This document shows positions 36,594 through 44,541 of a stretch of DNA of 64,000 nt, piece after piece. The notes under the pieces are model-generated. The model was not told the DNA's origin. It ran no database searches and saw only the letters and a list, made by a program, of their open reading frames with translations. Made by a program: the position numbers and the translations under genes. The stretch is from Kaistia hirudinis (GTDB lineage: Bacteria > Pseudomonadota > Alphaproteobacteria > Rhizobiales > Kaistiaceae), in contig NZ_JACIDS010000005.1 of assembly GCF_014196455.1 (NCBI RefSeq), positions 310,001 to 374,000 on the forward strand. Reading direction: 5' to 3'. Within the stretch, counting starts at the first letter, position 1. Each line of letters opens with the position of its first letter.

Positions 36594-37355
36594 TCAAAGG
36601 AACTGGCGGCCGCCATCGACGACGAGCGTCTGGCCGGTGATGAAGGCGGCATGGTTCGAGGCGAAGAACAGCGCCGCGCCTACCATGTCCTCCGAGAGCG
36701 CGGCCCGTTTCAGCGCGCCGCGGGTGACGCCATAGCTGGCGGCGTCCTCGATCAGGCCGCGGCTGGCCTCGGTCAGGGTGAAGCCGGGCGCGATGGCATT
36801 GACCGTGATGCGGTCGTCGCCGAGTTCGCGGGCGAGCGCCCGCGTCATGGCGATGACCCCGCCCTTCGACGTCACGTAGTGCAGCCATTGCGGCGAGCCG
36901 CTCATCACCGTTGCCGACGAGACATTGATGATCGCCCCCTGCCCCCGCGCCCGCATCGACGGCGCGAGGCATTTGGTGCAGAGCCAGACGCCCTTGAGGT
37001 TGACCGCGATGACACGATCCCACTCGCCCTCGTCGATCGCATCGAAGGGCTGGCGACTGAGGCCGGCATAGATGGCGGCGTTGTTGACGAGAACATCGAC
37101 GCCGCCGCCGAACGCATCGGCGGCCTCGGCGAGCGCCGTCACCGAATCCTGACGCGTCACGTCGACCGCTGTACCGAGCGCCGATCCGCCGCCCGCCCGG
37201 ATGCGGGCGGCCGTCTCCGCGGCGCCGGCTTCGTTGACATCCGCAGCGACGACGCGCGCGCCGGCGGCGGCGAAGGCCTCTGCGAAGGCGCGGCCAAGGC
37301 CGCCCGCGGCGCCGGTGACGACCACCGTCTTGTCGTCTAGTCCGAGGCTGGTCAT
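36594..37355 (-). CDS. SDR-family alcohol dehydrogenase of the cre-like operon
   Basis: A 253-residue classical short-chain dehydrogenase. NAD-binding GAAGGLG (residues 15-21), an acidic ADVNE after beta-2 favouring NAD, NNAA, and the catalytic Ser-Tyr-Lys set in INVSS and HYVTSKG (Tyr160, Lys164). In the operon it would oxidise the benzylic alcohol made by the P450, the step given to an alcohol dehydrogenase (CreC) in C. glutamicum. It starts inside the stop of the upstream HD gene (ATGA overlap) and ends 13 bases before the ferredoxin gene. Confidence 0.85.
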   Translation of the reverse strand: MTSLGLDDKTVVVTGAAGGLGRAFAEAFAAAGARVVAADVNEAGAAETAARIRAGGGSALGTAVDVTRQDSVTALAEAADAFGGGVDVLVNNAAIYAGLSRQPFDAIDEGEWDRVIAVNLKGVWLCTKCLAPSMRARGQGAIINVSSATVMSGSPQWLHYVTSKGGVIAMTRALARELGDDRITVNAIAPGFTLTEASRGLIEDAASYGVTRGALKRAALSEDMVGAALFFASNHAAFITGQTLVVDGGRQFL

Positions 37356-37966
37356 GTGGCGGATCCCCCGGCCATGGCGTGATCGAGATGCACCGACGCG
37401 TATTGCTCGGCGAGCAGCGCCTCCGCCATGGCGCGACCCGTGGCGGTGCAGAATTTCGGCAGCACGAAGCTCTCGAGCATGGCGACCGTCTCGGCCGCCG
37501 GCGTGTCGAACCAGCCGCCTATGGTCGCGACCCCATGCGCGGTGAAGCGCCAGAGCTTGTCGGCGTCCTTCATCAGCGCGTCCTCCAGCGAATGCGGTTC
37601 GGCGCGCGTGTCGTGGCCGTCGATGATCGCGATGACCGGCTCGACCGGGATCGACGGATCGGCCACCGCCGCCAGGATGTCGCGCGCAATTGCGACGCCG
37701 GCGATCTCGTGCTCGCGCTGCAGTTCTGGATATTTCGGCGTCGGCCCGACCGCCGCCGCCAGCTTGTCGGCCGGCATCAGCTTCCACCCGGTATCGTGCA
37801 GCACGATTGCCGGCAGCACGATCGACGCCGCGGCTTCCGGATTCTGCCGGAGCAATGCGATGCCGAGGCGATAGGAAATGAGCGTGTGCACGTCGTTGGA
37901 GCGCACATCGAGGAAAGGGCGAGCCCGCTCCCAGAGCGGCGCGTCGCGGGGATCGAGGATGCTCAT
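37352..37966 (-). CDS. HD-domain phosphohydrolase (second copy in the operon)
   Basis: A 204-residue HD-superfamily protein. Metal ligands are seen as His27, the HD pair His57-Asp58 (LHDTGWK), a further His in IIDGHDTR and Asp in DADKLWRF. HD proteins hydrolyse phosphate esters, and the cre pathway needs one to dephosphorylate the aryl phosphate acid (CreD role). It is clearly paralogous to the protein encoded at 39425, sharing HD.GW, IIDGHDTR.EP.SL and DKLWRF. ATGA overlaps join it to the aldehyde dehydrogenase and SDR genes. Confidence 0.83.
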   Translation of the reverse strand: MSILDPRDAPLWERARPFLDVRSNDVHTLISYRLGIALLRQNPEAAASIVLPAIVLHDTGWKLMPADKLAAAVGPTPKYPELQREHEIAGVAIARDILAAVADPSIPVEPVIAIIDGHDTRAEPHSLEDALMKDADKLWRFTAHGVATIGGWFDTPAAETVAMLESFVLPKFCTATGRAMAEALLAEQYASVHLDHAMAGGSAT

Positions 37967-39408
37967 GCCAGCACCCCGCGATAGGTCAGGTAGGTCGTCT
38001 TGTATTCGAGATAGGCCTCGACGCCGTAGCGGCCCTTCTCGCGGCCGATGCCGCTCTCCTTGACGCCGCCGAACGGCACGTCATGCCGTGAGCGATGGAT
38101 GTCATTGATCCAGACCGAGCCGGCCTCGATCGCATCCGCCATCGTGAGCGCGATCCCGACATCGCCGCTGAAGACGAAGCCGGCCAGCCCATAGGGCGTA
38201 TCGTTGGCCCGCTCGATCGCTTCTAGATCGCTGTCATAGGGCATGACGCCGAGCACCGGACCGAACGTCTCCTCGCGCATCACCTTCATGCCGTGATCGG
38301 CATCGGCGACGATGGTCGCGGGAAGAAAGAAGCCGAGGTCGAAAGCGCCTCCGGTGAGCCGCCGGCCGCCGGTCAGGATCCGGGCGCCCTTGGCTTCGGC
38401 ATCCACGATCTGCGCATAGGCGTTGGCAAAGATCTTCTCGTTGACGAGCGGCCCCATGGCCACGTCCTCGGCGAAGCCGTCGCCGACGGTCAGCCGTCCG
38501 GCATGCTCGGCGAGGCGCGCGAGAAGCGGTTCATAGATCGCGCGCTGCGCATAGACGCGGTTGACGCGGTAGCAGAACTGGCCGGAATTGGCGAAGGCAT
38601 GGTTCACGATCGCCCGCGCCGCGACGTCGAGATCCGCGTCGGCGCGCACGATCGCCGGGCACTGGCCGCCGAGTTCCAGCGTCACGCGCTTCATCGTTTG
38701 CGCGGCGAGCGCCGCGATCTTCTTGCCCGCCTCGGTACCGCCGGTGAAGGCGATCTTGCGCGGGATGCGGTGGCCGATCAGCGCCGAACCGATCTCGCTG
38801 CCGCGGCCGGTGACGACATTGAACACGCCGGCCGGAATCCCCGCCTCATGCAGCACGCCGGCGAGCGCGAGTGTCGAAAGCGGCGTGTCGTCGGCGGGCT
38901 TCGCCACCACCGTGCAGCCGGCGATCAGCGCGGCGCCGAGCTTGAAGACGAGAAGATTGATCGGATAGTTGAACGGCGTGATCGCGACGACGACGCCGAC
39001 GGGCTCCCGGCTGACGAGGACCTTCTCGCCCGGCAGCGTGGATTGCCTCAGCTCGCCATGGATCCGCACGCCCTCCTCCGCATAGACATCGAGCAGATCC
39101 GCCGCGCGGCGTACCTCGGCGACGGCGCCCTTCAGCGGTCGGCCGAGCTCGAGGCAGAGCAGGCGGCCGATCTCGCCGCTCGCAGCGCGCATCGCCTCGG
39201 CGGCGCGGTGCTGCAGCCGCGCCCGCTCCTCGACCGGCACCTTGCGCCAGCGCGTCAAAGCGGCGGCAGCGGCCTGCAACGCCCTGTCTGCGTCGTCCGC
39301 CGTGCCCCAGGGCACCGTGTCGATGACGGCGCCCGTCGCCGGATTGCGGACGTCGCGCGTGGCTCCCGACGCCGTGGCGGTCCACGCCCCGTCGATGAAC
39401 ATGTCCAT
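37963..39408 (-). CDS. Aldehyde dehydrogenase of the cre-like operon
   Basis: A 481-residue NAD(P)-dependent aldehyde dehydrogenase. Landmarks are the cofactor-binding TPFNYPINL (144-152), FTGGTEAG (221-228), catalytic Glu245 in LELGG and catalytic Cys279 in NSGQFCY. In this setting it would oxidise the aryl-phosphate aldehyde to the acid, the CreG role. It is not closely similar to the two aldehyde dehydrogenases at 47385 and 54576, which form a separate pair. It begins 16 bases after an HD gene and overlaps the next HD gene. Confidence 0.88.
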   Translation of the reverse strand: MDMFIDGAWTATASGATRDVRNPATGAVIDTVPWGTADDADRALQAAAAALTRWRKVPVEERARLQHRAAEAMRAASGEIGRLLCLELGRPLKGAVAEVRRAADLLDVYAEEGVRIHGELRQSTLPGEKVLVSREPVGVVVAITPFNYPINLLVFKLGAALIAGCTVVAKPADDTPLSTLALAGVLHEAGIPAGVFNVVTGRGSEIGSALIGHRIPRKIAFTGGTEAGKKIAALAAQTMKRVTLELGGQCPAIVRADADLDVAARAIVNHAFANSGQFCYRVNRVYAQRAIYEPLLARLAEHAGRLTVGDGFAEDVAMGPLVNEKIFANAYAQIVDAEAKGARILTGGRRLTGGAFDLGFFLPATIVADADHGMKVMREETFGPVLGVMPYDSDLEAIERANDTPYGLAGFVFSGDVGIALTMADAIEAGSVWINDIHRSRHDVPFGGVKESGIGREKGRYGVEAYLEYKTTYLTYRGVLA

Positions 39409-39424
39409 GATCGGTCTCGTCTCG

Positions 39425-40030
39425 TCAGAGCAAATGAAGTTTCAGCGACCGCTTCGTTTCCGCGAGCGCTTCCTCGGCCATCGCGCGGCCGGCTTCGGTC
39501 TCCATCGAGCGCGCGATGTCGCGCTCGAGGCGCGCCGCATATTGACCGGGCGTCATCTTGAACCAGTCGCAGGCGACGGCGACGCCGGTCTCCGTGAAGC
39601 GCCACAGCTTGTCGGAATCGCGCACCAGCCGGTCGTTCAGCGAGCGCGGCTCGCGACGGGTATCATGGCCGTCGATGATCGCGCCGACGGCGGCGATGAC
39701 CTCCTCGGGCCAGTCGAGCGCGGTGAGGATCTCGCGCGACAGCCGCACCCCCTCCGCCTCATGGCGGAAGCGCACCTCCGATTCCATCATGTTCGGCCCG
39801 AAGCCCTTGGTGAAGATCTCCTCGGAATCGATCGTCCACCAGCCGATGTCGTGCAGCAGGATCGCCAGCAGCACGATGTCGCGATCGGCTTCCGGATGGT
39901 GCTGGAGAAGCTGCTCGGCGAAGGCATAGGAGAGCGGCACATGCACGTCGTTCTTGCGCGCCCGCAGATAGGTTTCGGCCGCCCGCCAGACCGCGTCGTA
40001 GCGCGTCTCGTCGACATGGGTGTTCAGCAT
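39425..40030 (-). CDS. HD-domain phosphohydrolase (first copy in the operon)
   Basis: A 201-residue HD-superfamily protein with His30, the HD pair His60-Asp61 (LHDIGWW), IIDGHDTR and DSDKLWRF. It is paralogous to the protein at 37352. It lies directly after the two phosphotransferase subunit genes, as expected for an enzyme acting on the phosphorylated product or correcting unwanted phosphorylation. Which of the two copies is the CreD equivalent cannot be settled by eye. Confidence 0.83.
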   Translation of the reverse strand: MLNTHVDETRYDAVWRAAETYLRARKNDVHVPLSYAFAEQLLQHHPEADRDIVLLAILLHDIGWWTIDSEEIFTKGFGPNMMESEVRFRHEAEGVRLSREILTALDWPEEVIAAVGAIIDGHDTRREPRSLNDRLVRDSDKLWRFTETGVAVACDWFKMTPGQYAARLERDIARSMETEAGRAMAEEALAETKRSLKLHLL

Positions 40031-40086
40031 GATCCGTCTTCCTCGGATGGCGCGGGCGGCGCCGGAGACGACGCCCGCGGAGTTGC

Positions 40087-41895
40087 TCAGGAAAGGACCG
40101 TCACTTCGCCGGTCGTCCCGTCGACGCGCAGCATCTGGCCGTTCTGGATGCGCGAGCTCGCCGTGCCCGTGCCGGTGACGGCGGGCAGCCCGTATTCGCG
40201 ACAAACGATGGCGGCATGCGACATCATCCCGCCGACGTCGGTCACGATCGCCCGGATGCGGCCGAAGACAGGCGCCCAGCTCGGCGCCGTGACGGGCGCG
40301 ACCAGGATCTCGCCCTCCTCGATCTCGTCGAGTTGCGAGGCGGAGCGGATGACGCGGGCCCTGCCCTCGACAAGTCCGGGCGAGGCCGCCATCCCCGTGA
40401 TGTGCCCTTCCTTGTCGTCGCCGCCGAGCCAGGCGTTGATGCGATCCGTGGTGATACCCCAGAGCATGATCGTGAAGGGCTCGGTGATCACCGCCGGCGG
40501 CTCGTTCAGGGCCGGCTGCGGCGGCCGCGTGGCGAGCGCCTTCATGATGGCCGCACGGCGCTCGATCTCATCCGGCCAGTAATCCGGGCCGGCGGCCTTG
40601 GCGCCGACAGCCCAGCCATTGCCATAGTCGAAGATGACGTCGCGGATTTCCTGGCGCGTCAGATAGAAGATGTCGTTCGCGTCGTGCCAGAAGCCGGCCT
40701 GCTGCAGGATTTGGCCGAGCTCTCGCATCTTCCGCCAGAACACGCTCATCGACCAATGCTCGATGTAGAAATTGTGGTTCTCGACATAGGGGAAGACGGT
40801 CCGGGCGAGGCCGAGCTTGCCCTCGAACGCGGCGCGGGCGTCGTCGTCCAGCAGTTCCGCATATTCGGCGGTGATGCGGTCGCGCTCGGCAGCGATCTTG
40901 GCCGTGGGCCGCTCGATCGTCTCGCCGCGCTTCACGCGGACGATGTAGTCGCGGATATAGCCGAGCGGCAGGTCGAGATGCTCGATCCAGTACTTGTCGT
41001 CGGAATAGAAGCCATTGCCCGAGGTGAAGTTGAACCAGGGGTCCTGCGCGTCCTTCCACGCCTTGAGCCAGACGTCGCCGCCCGGCACCTGCCCGACGGC
41101 CGCGAGCGCCTCGTCGACAGTGCCCGTGGCCAGTGCCGCGTCGACGCCGAGTTCGACCGCGAGGCGCGCCAGCTTCTTCAATTCGTCGTCGGGGCGGAAG
41201 AGATCGACCTCCACGCCCTGCACCATCTTGGCGATCGCCTGGTCGGGAATGCTCGGAAAGAGGCTCTTCATGAAGCCGAAGAAATCGAGATAGGCGGCGT
41301 AGCCGAGATTCAGGAACTCGAAATGATACTGCCAGGTCTTGTAGAGGAGCTGGATCAGGCGGTCATAGCTCTCGGTCAGCGCATAGGTATTGTCGAGGCC
41401 GACGCCGCCCTTGATCCATTCGATCGGCACCGCATCCGGCAGGGCCTCGAAATGGATGGTCTCCATGTCGGCAATGTTGGCGCGGACCTTCTTGTCCCAG
41501 TTCTCCAGCAGCGACTGCCAGTTCTGGAAATAATGGCCGGCCCGCTCTAAGAACTGCGGCACGCGATCGGCGATCAGCTCCGGCGCGACCGCGACCGGGC
41601 TCATATAGCAATAACCGTTGTGAATCCGGTACTCGACGCCGTTGGCCGGCGGCACGAGATAGTGCCGGGTATTGTACTGGCCGAGGCATTTGACCGCGAA
41701 CTCGACCGTGATGGCATCGAAGGGCTTGAACGGGCTCGGCCAATGCTGCGCGTCGCAGAACCAGAACTTGGCGTCCTCCTCGCTCCGGAGCTTGTCCTTG
41801 AAGGTCAGGTAATAGGGATAGAGATCCTTCCACCCCTCGGCGCCCGGCGGCGGCGCGAGGTCGTAGGGGCTCGGGAAACGGGCCTGCTGCGTCAT
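40087..41895 (-). CDS. PEP-synthase-like phosphotransferase, phosphohistidine subunit (CreH/CreI-like)
   Basis: A 602-residue protein. The C-terminal swivelling domain carries the phosphohistidine motif GGMMSHAAIVCREYGLPAV with His560; the N-terminal 480 residues, rich in aromatic residues, are probably the substrate-binding part and lack the PEP-binding barrel of true PEP synthase. With the ATP-grasp subunit encoded upstream it makes a split enzyme like phenylphosphate synthase of Thauera (about 70 plus 40 kDa) or 4-methylphenyl-phosphate synthase CreHI. Expected reaction: ATP plus phenol to aryl phosphate, AMP and phosphate. A P450 and no UbiD-like carboxylase nearby favours the cre role. 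Confidence 0.85.
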   Translation of the reverse strand: MTQQARFPSPYDLAPPPGAEGWKDLYPYYLTFKDKLRSEEDAKFWFCDAQHWPSPFKPFDAITVEFAVKCLGQYNTRHYLVPPANGVEYRIHNGYCYMSPVAVAPELIADRVPQFLERAGHYFQNWQSLLENWDKKVRANIADMETIHFEALPDAVPIEWIKGGVGLDNTYALTESYDRLIQLLYKTWQYHFEFLNLGYAAYLDFFGFMKSLFPSIPDQAIAKMVQGVEVDLFRPDDELKKLARLAVELGVDAALATGTVDEALAAVGQVPGGDVWLKAWKDAQDPWFNFTSGNGFYSDDKYWIEHLDLPLGYIRDYIVRVKRGETIERPTAKIAAERDRITAEYAELLDDDARAAFEGKLGLARTVFPYVENHNFYIEHWSMSVFWRKMRELGQILQQAGFWHDANDIFYLTRQEIRDVIFDYGNGWAVGAKAAGPDYWPDEIERRAAIMKALATRPPQPALNEPPAVITEPFTIMLWGITTDRINAWLGGDDKEGHITGMAASPGLVEGRARVIRSASQLDEIEEGEILVAPVTAPSWAPVFGRIRAIVTDVGGMMSHAAIVCREYGLPAVTGTGTASSRIQNGQMLRVDGTTGEVTVLS

Positions 41896-41964
41896 GGGAC
41901 TGTTCCTCCTTGCGGGATTGTTCCCGTCTGGTTCCGTGCGCGGCCTGGCCGCTGGTTCGTTTCG

Positions 41965-43068
41965 TCAGTGCTTGATCTGGACCGGGGACAGCAGCGTGCC
42001 GAGCACGCCCTCGATGCCGGTGGCATAGGCCGTCTTCGGCCGCGTTGCGGCCTTGCGGCTCCAGACCGTTTCCGGACGGCTCTGCAAGGCGACGACGTCC
42101 GCGCCGGGCGGCAGATCACGATCGATCGCCCATTCGACGTCCTGCGGGCAGCCCATCTGCCGCTCCAGCGCCTTGGCCAGACGGGCGACGGCCAGCACGT
42201 CCTCGTCGGAGAGCGAGGGCTGGCTGCGACGCTCCGGCTCGATCACGCGCTCGACCGTGCAGCGGGCGGCGCGGTCGACGACCAGCTCGAAATCCTTGTG
42301 CGCGATGTTGCGGCGGGCGATCTCGAGCAGGACCTTGTCGAGAACGAAATTGTCCGGCGTGATCTCGCCGGAAACGACCGGCTCGCCGAGCCCAAACGCG
42401 GAGTCGATCACGATGCGGGATCGGTCGCCCGTCACCGGATCGAGCGTCATGGCAACGCCGGCCGCGCGGGCGTCGACCATCTTTTGCACGGCGACGCTCA
42501 TCAGGACATTCGTCTCACCGAGCCCGTTGCGGGCGCGATAGGCGATGGCGCGGGCGTTGAAGAGGCTCGCCCAGCACGCCCGGACGCGGTCGATCACCGC
42601 GTCGGCGCCGACCACCCAGAGATAGGTATCCTGCTGGCCGGCGAAGCTCGCATCGGGGAGATCCTCGGCCGTTGCGGAGGAGCGCACCGCAACGGCGAGA
42701 TCGCCGCCGAAGGGCGCCGACAAGGCTGCATAGGCGGCGCGGATCGCCTGTTCGACGGCCTGCGGCATCACGCGGCGCGTGATCGCCGCGCGGATCGCAT
42801 CGGAGGTCCGCGCCTGATCGCCGACATCCTCGATATCGAGCTTCGCCATCAGCGCGTCGATCTCCGCGCCGAGCCCGTCGGCGCGCAGCATCTCGGCATA
42901 GGCCTCGGTCGCGACGGAGAAGCCGGGCGGCACCGAAACGCCGGCCGCCGTCATGCGGGCGAGGCTGGCGCCCTTGCCGCCCATGCGCTCGAAATCATCC
43001 GGGCCGGCGCTGTCGAAGGGGATGGTGTAGGCGATTCCGGATAGATTCCGGGCGTCGAATGCGGACAT
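41965..43068 (-). CDS. PEP-synthase-like phosphotransferase, ATP-grasp subunit (CreH/CreI-like)
   Basis: A 367-residue PEP/pyruvate-binding ATP-grasp domain standing alone. Landmarks are GGKGASLARM near residue 30, VAVRSSATAEDLPDASFAGQ (near 108; Arg and Ser-rich loop of the nucleotide site), GVAMTLDPVTGD, and QSRPETVW near the end. It ends where the swivelling His domain would begin in PEP synthase; that part is the next gene. It should load phosphate from ATP onto His560 of the partner. The ATG at 43068 has GGAGGAG eight bases upstream; a longer frame overlapping the P450 gene is rejected. Confidence 0.86.
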   Translation of the reverse strand: MSAFDARNLSGIAYTIPFDSAGPDDFERMGGKGASLARMTAAGVSVPPGFSVATEAYAEMLRADGLGAEIDALMAKLDIEDVGDQARTSDAIRAAITRRVMPQAVEQAIRAAYAALSAPFGGDLAVAVRSSATAEDLPDASFAGQQDTYLWVVGADAVIDRVRACWASLFNARAIAYRARNGLGETNVLMSVAVQKMVDARAAGVAMTLDPVTGDRSRIVIDSAFGLGEPVVSGEITPDNFVLDKVLLEIARRNIAHKDFELVVDRAARCTVERVIEPERRSQPSLSDEDVLAVARLAKALERQMGCPQDVEWAIDRDLPPGADVVALQSRPETVWSRKAATRPKTAYATGIEGVLGTLLSPVQIKH

Positions 43069-43132
43069 CGGTCGAACTCCTCCGGTGTGTGGGGCCGGGA
43101 GGCCCGGCAGGTTCGGGACGCTGGCGGTCGGC

Positions 43133-44419
43133 TCAACCGACCGGCCGGTCCCAGGCCGCGAGAACGGCGTTCGGCACGCGGAACGAGATGTTGCGCACGA
43201 ATGCCGTCTCCTGCGGCTGCAGCCTGAGACCAGGCAGCCGACGGCTGAGCGCTTCGAGCGCGATGCTCGTCTCCAGCTTGGCGAGCTGGAAGCCGAGGCA
43301 GAAATGGATGCCGTAGCCGAACGAGATATGGTTGCGGGCATTGGCGCGGCGGATGTCGAAGGCCTCGCCATCGGCGAAGACCTCCTCGTCGCGATTGCCC
43401 GATCCCATGACGAGGACCAGATCGGAGCCCTCGGGGATCGCCACGCCCCCGACAATCGCATCGGCCTTGGCGCGCCGCCGCCAGGCGACGATGGACGGGC
43501 TGAAGCGCAGCACTTCCTCGACCGCATTAGCAATCAGCGAGGGATCGTCGCGCAGATCCGTCCAGGACGTGCCATGCGCCAGCAATTCGCGGATCGCGTT
43601 GCTCATCAGCGTCGTCGTGGTCTCGTGACCGGCGAACAGCAGGCTGTAGCAGATCGACGCGATCTCATGGTCGGTGATCTCGGCGCCCTCGTTCTGGAGC
43701 GCGACGAGATCGCCCGGCAGGTCGTCGCTCGGTGTCTCGTGCCGGCTGGCGACCAGCGCCTGGCAATAGCTCCAGTAGCGAACCATGTTGTGGGCGTGCG
43801 GGATCTGCTCGTCCGGCGAGAGATTGCCCCAGGTCAGGAGCGCACGGCTGGCGGCCCAGTCCTTCACGTCGCGGACGTCGGATTGCGGCACGCCGAGCAG
43901 GCGGAAGAGAACCAGAGCGGGCACATCATAGGCGAACTCGGCCAGGAGATCGGCCTCGCCGCGGCCGGCGAAGGCGTCGATCGCGCCCTCGACGATGGCC
44001 CGGATCTGCGGCTCGATCGCCTTGAAGCGCTTCGGCCCGAAGCAGCCCTGCACGATCTTGCGGATGCGGGTGTGGTCCGGCGGAATGCGGGCGGAAAGGC
44101 CGGAATAGGCCGTGAAGCCGCCCTCCTTCATCACGCGCTTCGCCTCGTCGGAAATCGGGCGCAGCGGCGCCTGGGCGTTCTCGGACGAGAAGGTCTGCCA
44201 GTCGTCGAACACCGCCTTGATGTCGGCGTGACGCAGGACGATGTAGGCGCCGATCTCCTCGGAGAAGAACACCGGCTCGTCCCGCCGCGCCATGGCATAG
44301 AACGGGAACGGATCGCTGAGATCAAACGGATCGAACGTTTCGGCGAGCGATGCGGTATGGCTCGGTGCGGCGCCATGCACCGGACAGCCGCGCGGCGGCG
44401 CGGCAAGGCTTGTGCTCAT
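43133..44419 (-). CDS. Cytochrome P450 (CreJ-like)
   Basis: A 428-residue soluble class I P450. The I-helix oxygen motif is AGHET (263-267), the ExxR pair is Glu302-Arg305, and the heme motif FGYGIHFCLG has the ligand Cys374. As first gene of an operon that also encodes a ferredoxin and reductase, it has its own electron chain. By analogy with CreJ it would oxidise the para methyl group of a phosphorylated 4-alkylphenol. The start is supported by GGGAGG five bases upstream. A SARP-type operator and -10 (44483-44514) lie about 65 bases ahead of the start. Confidence 0.93.
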   Translation of the reverse strand: MSTSLAAPPRGCPVHGAAPSHTASLAETFDPFDLSDPFPFYAMARRDEPVFFSEEIGAYIVLRHADIKAVFDDWQTFSSENAQAPLRPISDEAKRVMKEGGFTAYSGLSARIPPDHTRIRKIVQGCFGPKRFKAIEPQIRAIVEGAIDAFAGRGEADLLAEFAYDVPALVLFRLLGVPQSDVRDVKDWAASRALLTWGNLSPDEQIPHAHNMVRYWSYCQALVASRHETPSDDLPGDLVALQNEGAEITDHEIASICYSLLFAGHETTTTLMSNAIRELLAHGTSWTDLRDDPSLIANAVEEVLRFSPSIVAWRRRAKADAIVGGVAIPEGSDLVLVMGSGNRDEEVFADGEAFDIRRANARNHISFGYGIHFCLGFQLAKLETSIALEALSRRLPGLRLQPQETAFVRNISFRVPNAVLAAWDRPVG

Positions 44420-44482
44420 GTCATCCTCCCGGACGATCCGGCCTCCCGGCCAAGCGGCCTCCGGTTCGTCTCCTCGCAGACG

Positions 44483-44514
44483 ACCCTAGCACCCGATCTT
44501 TGGTTTTTCTTTGG
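44483..44514 (-). promoter_or_regulatory. SARP-type operator and -10 for the P450 operon
   Basis: On the minus strand, the heptamer CCAAAGA occurs twice (44508-44514 and 44497-44503) separated by four bases, an 11-base period. Eight bases after the second copy comes TAGGGT (44483-44488), a plausible -10, and no -35 is seen. Two heptamer direct repeats with 4-base spacing, 8 bases before the -10, is the known layout for SARP activators such as ActII-ORF4 and DnrI. The SARP-like gene at 44542 is immediately upstream. Confidence 0.68.
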
Positions 44515-44541
44515 CTTTTACGGCAATGCCGCCGGGCTCGT

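Noticed and set aside
40087-43068. Phosphoenolpyruvate synthase (ppsA) split by a frameshift
   Set aside because: The two frames are separate genes with their own ribosome-binding sites and a 69-base gap, the large N-terminal region is not PEP-synthase-like, and the layout matches known two-subunit phenol phosphotransferases.
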